Translations under genes and position numbers: made by a program
DNA from: Gemmatimonadaceae bacterium
Lineage (GTDB): Bacteria > Gemmatimonadota > Gemmatimonadetes > Gemmatimonadales > Gemmatimonadaceae
Assembly (NCBI GenBank): GCA_035606695.1
Contig: DATNEW010000023.1
Coordinates: 1-64,000 of the forward strand
DNA: 64,000 nt
Reading direction: 5' to 3'
The notes under the pieces: model-generated
Told to the model about the DNA's origin: nothing
Database searches by the model: none
The model's input: only the letters and a program-made list of their open reading frames with translations
In this document: positions 26,871-35,141 of the stretch, in pieces
Layout: each line of letters begins with the position of its first letter
Position numbering within the stretch: position 1 is the stretch's first letter

Positions 26871-28316
26871 CTAGCGGCCGTCGGGCGTCACACGAGTGAA
26901 CTCGATGCCGCGCGCGCGACCCGCGTCGACCGTGAACGAAGTGATCGAAGTGATCGAAGTGATCGACGGCGGATGCGCGCCTGCGTCGAAGTGCAGCGTC
27001 ATTCCGGCGGCGCGAAACGTTTGCCGGTCGGTCGCGCGAAGCGTATCCGGCGCCGAGCGCGCCCGGCGCAACACGAGCGTGCTGCCCGCGCGCTCGAGGC
27101 GGAACGTCGCATCGAGCTCGTCGGAGTAGTAGCGGCCCGTAAGCTCATCAAGCTCCGCCGCACCGATCGCCGGCAACGCCTGCTGTGCCGCACCGGCGCG
27201 CGTCCCCGCGGCGCGCGGTGCAGGCTTCGGCGCGGTGAACGCGCCGGCCAGTACCACGTCGGCGACGCTCAGCGCCAAGCCCGCGGCGTCGGCCGTGCTG
27301 ACGTTGCACATCGTGGCGACGCTCGTGTGCTGCGCGGGAAAGCGCGCGATGTCGGTGCGATATCCGCCGGTGCTTCCCGAATGCTCGACGAGGGTGAGCC
27401 CGCGATACGCCTTCACCTCGAGCCCGAACGCGTACGGCAGCGTCGTGCCGTCGTTCAGCACACCCCGTTGCAGCTGGCGCGCCAGGAACCCGGGCCCGCC
27501 CACGCGCCCTGCATAAAAATTCTCATCCCACTTCTGTAAATCCTCGATCGTCGTCATCAATCCACCCTGCCCGACGATGTCGTTCGCCCACACATCCATT
27601 TTCCACCCACCGCCCCGTACCGGCGCGTAGGCGATCACGCGCCCCGGAACAGGCTCGTTGTGATCGTCATGAAACTGCGAGTGCGTCATGCCCAACGGCC
27701 CGAAGAGCTGCTCGGCCGCAAACTGGCGGAGCGACTGCCCCGTGACCCGCTGCACCACGACGCCCAGCAGCACGTACCCCGTGTTGCTGTAGTTGTATTC
27801 GGCGCCCGGATCGAAGTTCAAGTGCCGCTGCCGCGAGGCGAGACGGAGAATGTCGTCCACCGTGTACCCATCGTCGTTGCGCATGTCGGCCGTCTGCACC
27901 AGCGTCCAGAAGTCGCGCACCCCGCTCGTGTGGTGCACGAGCTGGTCGATCGTGATCGGCTTGCCGTAGTCGCGCAGCTCGGGGACGTATGTGTGCACCT
28001 CGTCGTCCAGGCGCAGCTTGCCTTGCTCGACGAGCAGCGCGATCGCCGCCGCGGTGAACTGCTTCGACACCGAGCCCATGATGAACGGCGACGTCGGCGT
28101 GATCGGCACGCCGTATTCGATGTTGGCCGAGCCGTAGCCTTTCTCGAAGGCGATGCGCCCATTCTGGTACACGCCGACCGCGCACCCCGGTGCGTCGGCG
28201 CGCGCGTAGCGGCTGAAGACGGCATCGATCTTCGACCCGGCTGAATCCGGCAACGTCGATTGCGCGCTCGCGGTGAACGCGGCGGCACAGAGCATCACGA
28301 TGGCACGGCGAAACAT
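26871..28316 (-). CDS. Exported serine hydrolase, beta-lactamase/AmpC-EstB (S12) family
   Basis: A 481-residue exported protein. A signal peptide ends near TASAQ (19). The beta-lactamase-fold domain (about 25-360) has the nucleophile tetrad SVSK at 82-85, the YSN motif at 176-178 and HSGSTGG near the third active-site position. The C-terminal domain (about 385-481) is a lipocalin-like beta region (LTGRYYSDELDATFRLER) often fused to S12 hydrolases. Family members are D-aminopeptidases, esterases or penicillin-binding-like enzymes, so a resistance role should not be assumed. Near the end, three 9-base repeats (26939-26963) encode a SIT repeat. ATG at 28316. Confidence 0.88.
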   Translation of the reverse strand: MFRRAIVMLCAAAFTASAQSTLPDSAGSKIDAVFSRYARADAPGCAVGVYQNGRIAFEKGYGSANIEYGVPITPTSPFIMGSVSKQFTAAAIALLVEQGKLRLDDEVHTYVPELRDYGKPITIDQLVHHTSGVRDFWTLVQTADMRNDDGYTVDDILRLASRQRHLNFDPGAEYNYSNTGYVLLGVVVQRVTGQSLRQFAAEQLFGPLGMTHSQFHDDHNEPVPGRVIAYAPVRGGGWKMDVWANDIVGQGGLMTTIEDLQKWDENFYAGRVGGPGFLARQLQRGVLNDGTTLPYAFGLEVKAYRGLTLVEHSGSTGGYRTDIARFPAQHTSVATMCNVSTADAAGLALSVADVVLAGAFTAPKPAPRAAGTRAGAAQQALPAIGAAELDELTGRYYSDELDATFRLERAGSTLVLRRARSAPDTLRATDRQTFRAAGMTLHFDAGAHPPSITSITSITSFTVDAGRARGIEFTRVTPDGR

Positions 28317-28391
28317 TTCCCACTCGGCGTTGGCGTGCTCGATTGTCTCACGAATGCTCGCCGGACGCAATCCACTCGCTAGAATTCGTGC

Positions 28392-28793
28392 ATGGCCGAC
28401 GACCTCACCGCCGTTCGCATCGACAAGTGGCTGTGGGCCGCCCGGTTCTTCAAGACGCGGTCGCTGGCGACCGACGCGGTCGCGGGCGGCAAGGTGGAAG
28501 TGAATGGCGAGCGCGCCAAAGCCGCGAAGAGTGTCAAGCCCGGCGATGAGATCCGCCTTCGCGTCGGTCCCTATGAGCATATTCTAATAGTCCGCGCGCT
28601 CGGCGAGCGCCGCGGCCCCGCGTCGGTGGCGCAGTCACTGTACGAAGAGACGCCGGCCAGCCGCGAGGCGCGCGACAAACTCTCGGCGCAGCTCAAGATG
28701 GCGCCCGGCGGTTTCGTCTACGAGGAGAAGGGCCGGCCGACGAAGAAGGATCGCCGCGATCTGTCGCGCTTCATCGACCGCCGCCGCGGCTGA
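28392..28793 (+). CDS. hslR: Hsp15-like S4-domain RNA-binding protein
   Basis: A 133-residue protein matching Hsp15 in length and layout. The S4 domain at residues 8-60 reads RIDKWLWAARFFKTRSLATDAV, GGKVEVNGERAKAAKSVKPGDEI. A middle segment (ERRGPASVAQSLYEET) and a basic C-terminus (RPTKKDRRDLSRF) follow, as in the E. coli protein. Hsp15 binds 50S subunits that carry a nascent chain with tRNA after premature dissociation and helps recycle them. ATG at 28392 is clear. The last 23 bases overlap the 3' end of the convergent esterase gene. Confidence 0.9.
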   Translation: MADDLTAVRIDKWLWAARFFKTRSLATDAVAGGKVEVNGERAKAAKSVKPGDEIRLRVGPYEHILIVRALGERRGPASVAQSLYEETPASREARDKLSAQLKMAPGGFVYEEKGRPTKKDRRDLSRFIDRRRG

Positions 28794-29475
28794 CCGGCAC
28801 CAGCTCCGCGAACACGCCGCGGCTGATCGCGTGCCCGCCGTCGAAGCGAATGATCTCGCGCGGAATGCCCGCCGCGTCGAGCCGCGCGAGCTCAGCCGTC
28901 AGCATATCCTCGTTCACGTACTGGTCGCGCGTCCCGAGGACAATGGTCAGCGGGACGTGACGAAGCGCCGAGTGGCCGTGCGTGAGGTCGCTGTCGGGTG
29001 GCAAGAGGCCGCCCCACACCACCAGCCGCGCGGCGCGCACGCGACCGTGCGTCACCCAGCGCGTGGCCGTCGCCGTGCCCTGTGAAAATCCGAGCACGTT
29101 GATGGCCGCGTCCGGCGCAAGCATTGGCGCGATCTCTTCAGCCAGGGCGTCGAGATACTCGACATAGTCCGCGACTTCGGACTCCCGGTCCTCGCGCGTC
29201 ATCCACGTCGCGCCGACGGGCCGTTCGGCCGCCGGCGCCTTGCTCGGACTGACGAGGTAGAAGCGATTCATCGCCTCGGGCGCGACCAGGAGAACGTCGT
29301 CTCCGCCAAGATCGGCGAAGTAGCGGATGAACTCGCCTGCCAGCTGTCCGTACCCGTGCAGCAGGAACCACACGGCGGCGAAACCGCCGCGCTCGGCACC
29401 CAGCGTGTAGTATCGCGCCGTGCGCTGAACGCGGACGTGATGGACGTGCGGATGCACGGCGCGTGGACCGCTCAT
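28771..29475 (-). CDS. Alpha/beta-hydrolase, phospholipase/carboxylesterase-like
   Basis: A 234-residue cytosolic hydrolase. It has the oxyanion strand WFLLHGYGQLAGEF, the nucleophile elbow GFSQG (LGFSQGTATATRW), an acid in GTRDQYV and His in GGHAISRG. This order matches the dienelactone-hydrolase/carboxylesterase YpfH type. Substrates are probably short acyl esters. ATG at 29475 is preferred; a longer frame upstream adds 20 residues with no homology signal. Its 3' end overlaps hslR by 23 bases on the opposite strand, so each transcript runs antisense into the other. Confidence 0.82.
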   Translation of the reverse strand: MSGPRAVHPHVHHVRVQRTARYYTLGAERGGFAAVWFLLHGYGQLAGEFIRYFADLGGDDVLLVAPEAMNRFYLVSPSKAPAAERPVGATWMTREDRESEVADYVEYLDALAEEIAPMLAPDAAINVLGFSQGTATATRWVTHGRVRAARLVVWGGLLPPDSDLTHGHSALRHVPLTIVLGTRDQYVNEDMLTAELARLDAAGIPREIIRFDGGHAISRGVFAELVPVSRGGGR

Positions 29476-29565
29476 CGCCACAAGATAGCGTCCCAGCTTC
29501 GTTCGACTGCCGTGTATCTGGAGCTTTCGATACACTGCGTTAAGATATGTTTATATGGGAGCCTC

Positions 29566-29961
29566 ATGACATCGCCCGTCTCAGCCGACCTTCGGGCGTT
29601 TCTGCACGAATACGTGAAATCCGTCGAGCAGGCGGAGATTCTCCTGCTCCTGTTTCGCACGTCGCCGCGCGAATGGAATGCCGTGAAGGTCGGTCGCGAG
29701 CTGCGCGTGGACGCCGTATCGGCGGCTCGGCGGCTGAGCGACCTGCATCTCGGCGGACTCCTGTCGGCGCGAAGCGACGAGGATGCGCTCCTCTATTGGT
29801 ACGAGGGAGCGTATGATCCGCTCGTTCGTGAGTTGAGTGTCGAGTTGTCCGAGCGTCCGACGGCGGTGATCAGCGCGATCTACGCGCCGGCGCCGGCGGC
29901 AAATGAGGTGCGCGCGTTCGCCGACGCATTCCGCATCCGCGCCAAGGGAGATTCGACATGA
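29566..29961 (+). CDS. Small winged-helix-like protein, first gene of a three-gene operon
   Basis: A 131-residue soluble protein. The central part reads as a winged helix: ILLLLFRTSPREWNAVKVGREL, then DAVSAARRLSDLHLGGLLSA as a possible recognition helix, then a wing (SDEDALLYWYEG). The C-terminal half is helical. No enzyme motif is seen. A DNA-binding or adaptor role is possible. An AT-rich stretch just upstream (TAAGATATGTTTATAT, about 29541-29556) could be its promoter. The stop overlaps the ATG of the next gene (ATGA), so it is translationally coupled to two small membrane proteins. It is divergent from the esterase gene, 90 bases away. Confidence 0.65.
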   Translation: MTSPVSADLRAFLHEYVKSVEQAEILLLLFRTSPREWNAVKVGRELRVDAVSAARRLSDLHLGGLLSARSDEDALLYWYEGAYDPLVRELSVELSERPTAVISAIYAPAPAANEVRAFADAFRIRAKGDST

Positions 29962-30218
29962 TCGCGCGGGCAATTTACATCCTCTGCGCGCTCACGAGCC
30001 TCGCGTGCGCGGTGCTGCTGCTTCGCGGCTTCGTTCGCTCGCGTGCGCGGCTGCTCCTGTGGAGCGGTCTGTGCTTCACGTTCCTGTGTCTGAACAACGT
30101 GCTGCTGTACGTCGACGTCGAGGTGATGACGCAGGTCGACTTGTCGCTTCTGCGAACGATTCCCGTCGTCATCGCGCTCGGCTTGTTGCTCTATGGCCTG
30201 ATCTGGGAGGTCAAATGA
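29958..30218 (+). CDS. Small membrane protein, DUF5985-like (first copy)
   Basis: An 86-residue protein with three hydrophobic helices: residues 2-22 (IARAIYILCALTSLACAVLL), about 31-52 (LLLWSGLCFTFLCLNNVLLYV) and about 63-82 (LRTIPVVIALGLLLYGLIW). Between the first two lies a basic loop (RGFVRSRAR). It resembles, from memory, the DUF5985 group of tiny membrane proteins that occur in pairs; that assignment needs a profile search. ATG overlaps the upstream stop and its own stop overlaps the next start, both as ATGA. Function is unknown. Confidence 0.7.
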   Translation: MIARAIYILCALTSLACAVLLLRGFVRSRARLLLWSGLCFTFLCLNNVLLYVDVEVMTQVDLSLLRTIPVVIALGLLLYGLIWEVK

Positions 30219-30481
30219 ATCAGGTCCTGTCCGGCGTGATCATCGCCGGCTACGCGGCGGCGGGCCTGTTCTTTCTGCGTTTCTGGCGCGACACGCACGA
30301 CCGGCTCTTCGCGATCTTCGCCACGTCGTTCTGGTTGCTGTGCGTGCAGCGGATCTTGCTCGCGCTCCGCACACCCGGAATCAGCGGCGAGAACGTCGCG
30401 TACCTCTATCTGGTGCGACTGGCGGCCTTTGTGCTGTTGCTCGTCGGCATCATCGACAAGAACCGAAAAAGCGCGAACTAG
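30215..30481 (+). CDS. Small membrane protein, DUF5985-like (second copy)
   Basis: An 88-residue protein with three helices: residues 3-22 (QVLSGVIIAGYAAAGLFFL), about 31-52 (LFAIFATSFWLLCVQRILLAL) and about 64-82 (YLYLVRLAAFVLLLVGIID). The topology and the Leu-Cys-x2-(N/R) pattern in helix 2 match the upstream protein, so the two are probably diverged duplicates acting as a heterodimer. It ends in a basic tail (KNRKSAN). The start overlaps the previous stop (ATGA). It is convergent with the Ctp protease gene, only 7 bases away. Confidence 0.7.
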   Translation: MNQVLSGVIIAGYAAAGLFFLRFWRDTHDRLFAIFATSFWLLCVQRILLALRTPGISGENVAYLYLVRLAAFVLLLVGIIDKNRKSAN

Positions 30482-30488
30482 AGAACTC

Positions 30489-32069
30489 TTATTTCGCGCC
30501 TTTCGGTTCCGGCGCCGCGGCGAGGAGCTGTGCCTGCGTGGTGCTCTTCTGCAGCAGCTCGACGGCCTTCAGCAACTGATGATCTTCGTTCAGCGTGCGC
30601 TGCTTGGCGACCGCGTCGCCGAAGGACATGCGCGCCACCCGCTGCGTGAGGTCGCGGGTCAGGAACTCGCGCTCGCCCGCATCGTAGCGTGCGTCGAGCT
30701 TGACGCCGGCCGCGCCCAGGCGACGCATCAGCTCCGTCGACCATGCGTCGGGCGTCGTGAAGTTTTTCGGCACCGTTCCCTTGAGCTCCAGCGCGTAGTT
30801 CTGCACGACCGTGTTGATGGCCTGCCCTTGTGGTGCCGCGGCGCGCAGGAAGTCGCGTTCGACGGCGGGGAGCGTGTCGTCGGCGACGACGATGTCCGGT
30901 CGAATACCACCACCGCCGAATACCACGCGCCCGGCGTCCGACTTGAACATCGGCCGCGTCATGTTCGCGGCGGCGAGCGAATCCGGATGCACTTCGACGA
31001 ACTCGCCCGAGGGAAGCAGCTTGCGCTCGCGGTGAATCGACCGGCCGCTCGGCGTATACCACTTTCCGGTGGTGAGCTTGAGCTGATAGCCGTTCTGCAG
31101 CGAGTACACGGACTGCACCAGGCCTTTGCCGAACGACGTCGTGCCGAGTACGAGGGCGCGATCGTGATCCTGCAGCGCGCCCGCGACGATCTCCGTCGCC
31201 GACGCCGAGCCGCCGTCGATCAACACGACGAGCGGAATCTTGTCGGAGAGATGGCGGCCATTCGATCGAGCGGTTTCCGTGGGCTGATTGCGCGCCCGCA
31301 CGCTGACGATATCCTGCCCTTCGCGCAGGAACAGGCTGGCCGTGCTGAGCGCCTGATCGACGATGCCGCCGCCGTTGTCCCGCATGTCGAGGACGAGGCT
31401 CGTCGCGCCCTGCTTGACGAGCGAGTCGACGGCGTTGGCGACTTCGTCCGCCGCGTTCTCGTTGAATGTTTGCAGCGGGATGTAGCCGACGTGATTGGAG
31501 ATGATCGTCGCGAAGTTGACCGCCGGCACATGCACCACGCGCCGGGTGAATTGCAGCTTGATCGGCTCGGCGACGCCGGGTCGCCCGTACGTCACGGCGA
31601 CCTTCGAGCCTGGGGTCCCGCGCAGCAGGTCGGAGACCGCCTCGAACGAAATGCCGGCGGTGTGCGTCGTATCGACTTGCAGCACGTGATCGCCCTCGCG
31701 CACGCCGGCTTCTTCCGCGGGCGTGTTCGGAAAGACGCGATCGACCACGATCACGCCGGGCGACGGGTTGCCGAGCAGCATGCCGGTGCCGCCGTAGCGG
31801 CCGCCCGTCTGGCGATTGAAGTTCTCTGATTCCTTCGGCGGCAGGAGCTCGCTGTAGGGATCGTTCAGCTCGCGCACCAACCCCTTGGCCGCCTTTTCAT
31901 AGGCCAGGCCGGCCGGCAGGGTGTCGACGTAGGTGTTGCGCACGAGCGACAGCACCTGGTCGAAGAGAACGGCGTTGGAGCGTGCCGGGGCTTCCTGCAG
32001 CAGGAAGCCGCCCGCGACGATCGGGACGACGAGCAACGTCGCCACCGCGGCGGTGCGAAAACGAGGCAT
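30489..32069 (-). CDS. C-terminal processing protease (S41, CtpA/Prc family) with PDZ domain
   Basis: A 526-residue exported protease. An N-terminal membrane signal (residues 5-25) is followed by the CTP N-terminal helical region, a PDZ domain (about 88-175, GVIVVDRVFPNTPAEEAGVREGD) and the S41 core with the Ser-Lys dyad. Ser290 lies in GGSASATEI and Lys315 in SFGKG. A long C-terminal extension (about 400-526) is rich in helix and includes PDIVVADDTLPAVERDFL. The PDZ domain recognises hydrophobic C-termini, and family members process or degrade envelope proteins such as peptidoglycan hydrolases. ATG at 32069. The small gene upstream on the same strand is 17 bases away. Confidence 0.92.
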   Translation of the reverse strand: MPRFRTAAVATLLVVPIVAGGFLLQEAPARSNAVLFDQVLSLVRNTYVDTLPAGLAYEKAAKGLVRELNDPYSELLPPKESENFNRQTGGRYGGTGMLLGNPSPGVIVVDRVFPNTPAEEAGVREGDHVLQVDTTHTAGISFEAVSDLLRGTPGSKVAVTYGRPGVAEPIKLQFTRRVVHVPAVNFATIISNHVGYIPLQTFNENAADEVANAVDSLVKQGATSLVLDMRDNGGGIVDQALSTASLFLREGQDIVSVRARNQPTETARSNGRHLSDKIPLVVLIDGGSASATEIVAGALQDHDRALVLGTTSFGKGLVQSVYSLQNGYQLKLTTGKWYTPSGRSIHRERKLLPSGEFVEVHPDSLAAANMTRPMFKSDAGRVVFGGGGIRPDIVVADDTLPAVERDFLRAAAPQGQAINTVVQNYALELKGTVPKNFTTPDAWSTELMRRLGAAGVKLDARYDAGEREFLTRDLTQRVARMSFGDAVAKQRTLNEDHQLLKAVELLQKSTTQAQLLAAAPEPKGAK

Positions 32070-32086
32070 GAGGGTTTTCTAAATAG

Positions 32087-32443
32087 TCAGGAATTCGGTC
32101 CGGCCGCCGACGCGGTCTGGGCCACGACGCGTTCCGCATGCGGACACACGCGCTTGTGCGTGTGCGACGCGGCGGCGGTATCGCGCGGCGCGTGGCCGGG
32201 CGCGTAGAGGATTCGCCCGCGCTCGAGACGCGCGCCACGGCGGCCGTTCAGCAATGAATCCATGCGCGCCGCGCTCGTCGGCGCGACTGGCGCCGAGGGA
32301 ATGGGGAGGACGCCGCCCTTCCCCGGACCATGCTTGATGGGATCGGGATGGGTCGGGCCGACGACGATCAGCATCATCGGCGCGACGGCGAGCAGTTGCG
32401 TGCGCCGCATCTGTCGCCGAAGGCGTTCGATCGTTCCGATCAT
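32087..32443 (-). CDS. Hypothetical small protein with N-terminal membrane segment
   Basis: A 118-residue reading frame I do not recognise. It begins MIGTIERLRRQMRRTQLLAVAPMMLIVVG, a basic head and one hydrophobic stretch that could be a signal anchor. A Pro/Gly/His/Arg-rich segment without clear secondary structure follows. Evidence that it is real is its position 17 bases before the Ctp protease gene on the same strand, the plausible signal and the lack of a better frame. A longer start at 32563 is possible. The 197 bases upstream (32444-32640) contain the 10-base palindrome CTGTATACAG at 32527 but no other gene. Confidence 0.42.
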   Translation of the reverse strand: MIGTIERLRRQMRRTQLLAVAPMMLIVVGPTHPDPIKHGPGKGGVLPIPSAPVAPTSAARMDSLLNGRRGARLERGRILYAPGHAPRDTAAASHTHKRVCPHAERVVAQTASAAGPNS

Positions 32444-32640
32444 GAGCCACACTCCCCATGGTTCCGTGCGTCGGCTTGGACGCGCTTCCGCTCGGAATGC
32501 TGCATGTACGGCTATATCGAGAACTACTGTATACAGACTAAGAATCGTCGACACGCTTGTCAACGAAATAACTGGTCTGCTACCGACGGTTCGTCACAGC
32601 GTAACGCCTTGTCATCACGAACTTTACGAAAAGCGAACAA

Positions 32641-33849
32641 CTATTTCGCCGGCGTCATCTTCCAGATGCCGTTAACCATGTCGGACGCGTAAACGTTCCC
32701 GCCCGTCCACTCGACTCCCCATACGTAGACGCCGCGATTCTGTTCCAGGAGGCCGACCGCGAGCTCGCGGCCCATGGCCTTGAGATCGCACCGCGTAATG
32801 TTCGCCTGCACGTTGAAGTTCGACGCGCCCGGACAGCTGCTCAAATCGCCGTGGACGTCGATCGCGCGCACGCCGCCGTTGTAATACGCGGCATACAGCA
32901 CCGCATTCTTCTCGTCGATCGAAAAGTTGTGCGTGCCCGCACCGTCGACGTGGTAGAAGCCGATCTCCTTGGGCGATGCAAAGCTGCTCACATCGACGAC
33001 GTGAATGTCGCCGATCGAAGAGCTGCCAATGCTGCCCGGTCCTTCCTCGCCGACGAACGCAAAGCGCTTCCCGCCCTGGGCGTCGTGGAACCACCAGACG
33101 TTGTGCACCTCGCCGCCGACCGTGCGCACGTTGCCGAGCACTTTCGGATTGTCCGGCGTGCCGCCCTGGCCGCCGCCGCCGATATCCCAGATATCGAGAC
33201 CGTCGTTCCACAGCGCGAGAAAGAGTATGCCGTCGCGAATGAACGTGTCATGCACGTACGGGTTGCCGATCACGCGCGTGAAGATCTCACGCGGATTCGC
33301 CGGATCGCTCAGATCGACGATCACCAGTCGCGCCGGCGTCAGGTTCAACGGATCGATCGACAGAAAGCCGTACAGCTTGCCGTTCACACGGCCGAACTTC
33401 GCCGTATGCACGCCGGGATTCGTGTTCGCCGTGCTGTAGCGGGCCACCTGCACCGGCTTGCGAGGATTCGAGATGTCATACAGCACGATCGCGCCGCCGG
33501 TACGCTCGGTCGCGACCATCAGCAGCGTGCTGTCGTCGCTCACCTGTACGTCGCCGAGCGTGGATGCGCCGGCGACGATCAGCGAGTCGGTGAGGATCGG
33601 CGTCGCGCCGCTCACGTCCCAAATGTCGACCTTGTTGCCCAGCGTGGGCCGCGAACCCCACGTCGTGGTATAGGCCGTCGAGCCCTTCACCGCGATCTCG
33701 GCCGTGTATCGTGCGGTCTCCGAGCCCATGCCGAGGACTTTCAGGGGCGCGTCCAACGCGGTCGGGGAGGTTCCGGTGCGCGGCACCGTCACGTTGTCGC
33801 TCGAGCACCCGGCCGCGAGCACCAGCACGCCGGCAATTAGAATTCTCAT
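32641..33849 (-). CDS. LVIVD-repeat beta-propeller lipoprotein
   Basis: A 402-residue lipoprotein. The signal MRILIAGVLVLAAGCSSDN places the lipid-anchored Cys at 15. The mature part has repeated LVIVD-type blades: IWDVSGATPIL, VLYDISNPRKPVQVARY, LVIVDLSDPANPREIF, IWDIGGGGQGG and VVDVSSFASPKEIGFYHVDG. LVIVD proteins are surface or periplasmic propellers of unknown function. ATG at 33849 is chosen because it starts the lipoprotein signal; an upstream ATG at 33867 is closer to the next gene's stop. It lies 5 bases after the outer-membrane protein gene on the same strand, so the two are probably one operon. Confidence 0.85.
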   Translation of the reverse strand: MRILIAGVLVLAAGCSSDNVTVPRTGTSPTALDAPLKVLGMGSETARYTAEIAVKGSTAYTTTWGSRPTLGNKVDIWDVSGATPILTDSLIVAGASTLGDVQVSDDSTLLMVATERTGGAIVLYDISNPRKPVQVARYSTANTNPGVHTAKFGRVNGKLYGFLSIDPLNLTPARLVIVDLSDPANPREIFTRVIGNPYVHDTFIRDGILFLALWNDGLDIWDIGGGGQGGTPDNPKVLGNVRTVGGEVHNVWWFHDAQGGKRFAFVGEEGPGSIGSSSIGDIHVVDVSSFASPKEIGFYHVDGAGTHNFSIDEKNAVLYAAYYNGGVRAIDVHGDLSSCPGASNFNVQANITRCDLKAMGRELAVGLLEQNRGVYVWGVEWTGGNVYASDMVNGIWKMTPAK

Positions 33850-33854
33850 ATTAC

Positions 33855-35141
33855 CTACAGACGGCATCGGTCACTGCCCATCGATGGTTGAGTGTGCTGC
33901 ATTCCGCTCATGTCTTGCATTCCCGCCATGCCTTGCATCGCCATCGCGACCGGGAGCGCCACGCCGTACCGGCCCATCCGGTCGTGCATCCCGCTCGCCC
34001 CGGCGTGCAGTCGCACGCCAGCCGACAGCATCCAGAGGTGCGATGTCCCGTAACGCGCCACCGGATCGAATAGTCCGCCCGGATGCCCACGCGCCGCCGT
34101 GATGTACGCCACCTCCACGAATGGACGGCCGCTCAACCAACCCGAACGCAATGCGGGCGACGACACGGCCCCCGTGAGAATAGTCCATCGCGACTCGCCA
34201 AGGTTCGACAAGTCCGACGGCGGCCGCGGCGTTCGAAACGGATCGAGCGTCGGCTCCTCTTCAGGACGATCCGTCCGCTCCCAACGTCCCGAGAGAATCG
34301 CCCCGGCGCGACAGACCGATCCTTCGCCGAGCACGCTGCCGAGGCGGTTGACGGTAACGCCGCGGTCGCGCTCGTCGGTGTGCGACCACTCCGCCATTCC
34401 GTACACACCGTTGTCGCCCGAGACCCGCTCGTAACGCGCCGTGACGCTGTGCTTCCACTGATCGAGCCCGCCACCCGCGCGGACTTCTGGAGAGCGTACG
34501 CTCGCCAGGCTTCCGCTCACTTCGAGCGCATTCAACGGCAGCACGGTCAATCGCGTGGACCACGAGTCGCCGAAGCGCGCGAGATTTGGCGGAGCGCCGG
34601 GACCAAGCGGCTCGTCGCCGTTGAAGGTGCCAACTTCGAGCATGGTTTTTCGGTAGCGAAGGGCGCCGACGCCGACAATCCGCTCGAGCACCTGCGACAG
34701 ATGATGGTTGACCGGATACTTCTCGATCGGCCGCACCATCGGATCGTCGCTGCCGAACGGGGCGAAGCCGCGCCCGCCGAACACCGAGAATGAAAAATCG
34801 CGCGTCGCGGTGACGTCGCGCCCGGCAAGCAGCTCGTGCACGTACGCGTGCGGATGCCGGCGGTCGACGTAGCCTTCGCCGTACGCGCCGGTCGTCAGCT
34901 CGCCGCGCTCGAGCGTGAGCCCCTCGAGATTGAGCGTACCGATGCCGGTGAACCCGGCCCACGAAGCATGCACCATGATCGCGGGCTGTGTGAGATACGC
35001 CTCGGTGAGGTTGCCGCGCGTCGCGGTCGGCCGCGCCGATGTGATCGTGGGGATGGCTTGCGCCATCACCGAGACGTTCTGCGCGGCGGAGTCGCGCGCG
35101 AAGACGAGCATCGCTACCGTCACAACCAGACTTATGCGCAT
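33855..35141 (-). CDS. Outer-membrane porin-like protein with Met-rich C-terminal tail
   Basis: A 428-residue exported protein with signal MRISLVVTVAMLVFARDSAAQ. The body looks like a beta-barrel: alternating hydrophobic strands, for example ILSGRWERTDRPEE, WTILTGAVSSPALRSG and HLWMLSAGVRLHAG. I cannot assign a solute. The last 50 residues form a Met/His/Gln tail (VAMAMQGMAGMQDM, SGMQHTQPSMG) resembling copper or silver binding tails, an unusual end for a barrel. The start ATG at 35141-35139 shares bases with the start of the divergent MATE gene. It precedes the LVIVD lipoprotein gene by 5 bases. Metal handling is an inference from the tail only. Confidence 0.7.
   Translation of the reverse strand: MRISLVVTVAMLVFARDSAAQNVSVMAQAIPTITSARPTATRGNLTEAYLTQPAIMVHASWAGFTGIGTLNLEGLTLERGELTTGAYGEGYVDRRHPHAYVHELLAGRDVTATRDFSFSVFGGRGFAPFGSDDPMVRPIEKYPVNHHLSQVLERIVGVGALRYRKTMLEVGTFNGDEPLGPGAPPNLARFGDSWSTRLTVLPLNALEVSGSLASVRSPEVRAGGGLDQWKHSVTARYERVSGDNGVYGMAEWSHTDERDRGVTVNRLGSVLGEGSVCRAGAILSGRWERTDRPEEEPTLDPFRTPRPPSDLSNLGESRWTILTGAVSSPALRSGWLSGRPFVEVAYITAARGHPGGLFDPVARYGTSHLWMLSAGVRLHAGASGMHDRMGRYGVALPVAMAMQGMAGMQDMSGMQHTQPSMGSDRCRL

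Noticed and set aside
26871-28316. Antibiotic-resistance beta-lactamase
   Set aside because: The fold and SVSK/YSN motifs fit the broad S12 serine hydrolase group, with a C-terminal lipocalin-like region. Nothing shows beta-lactam hydrolysis.
32444-32640. Regulatory gene or small RNA in this gap
   Set aside because: Only a short palindrome (CTGTATACAG) is visible. No promoter-terminator pair or folding strong enough to support an RNA gene was found.
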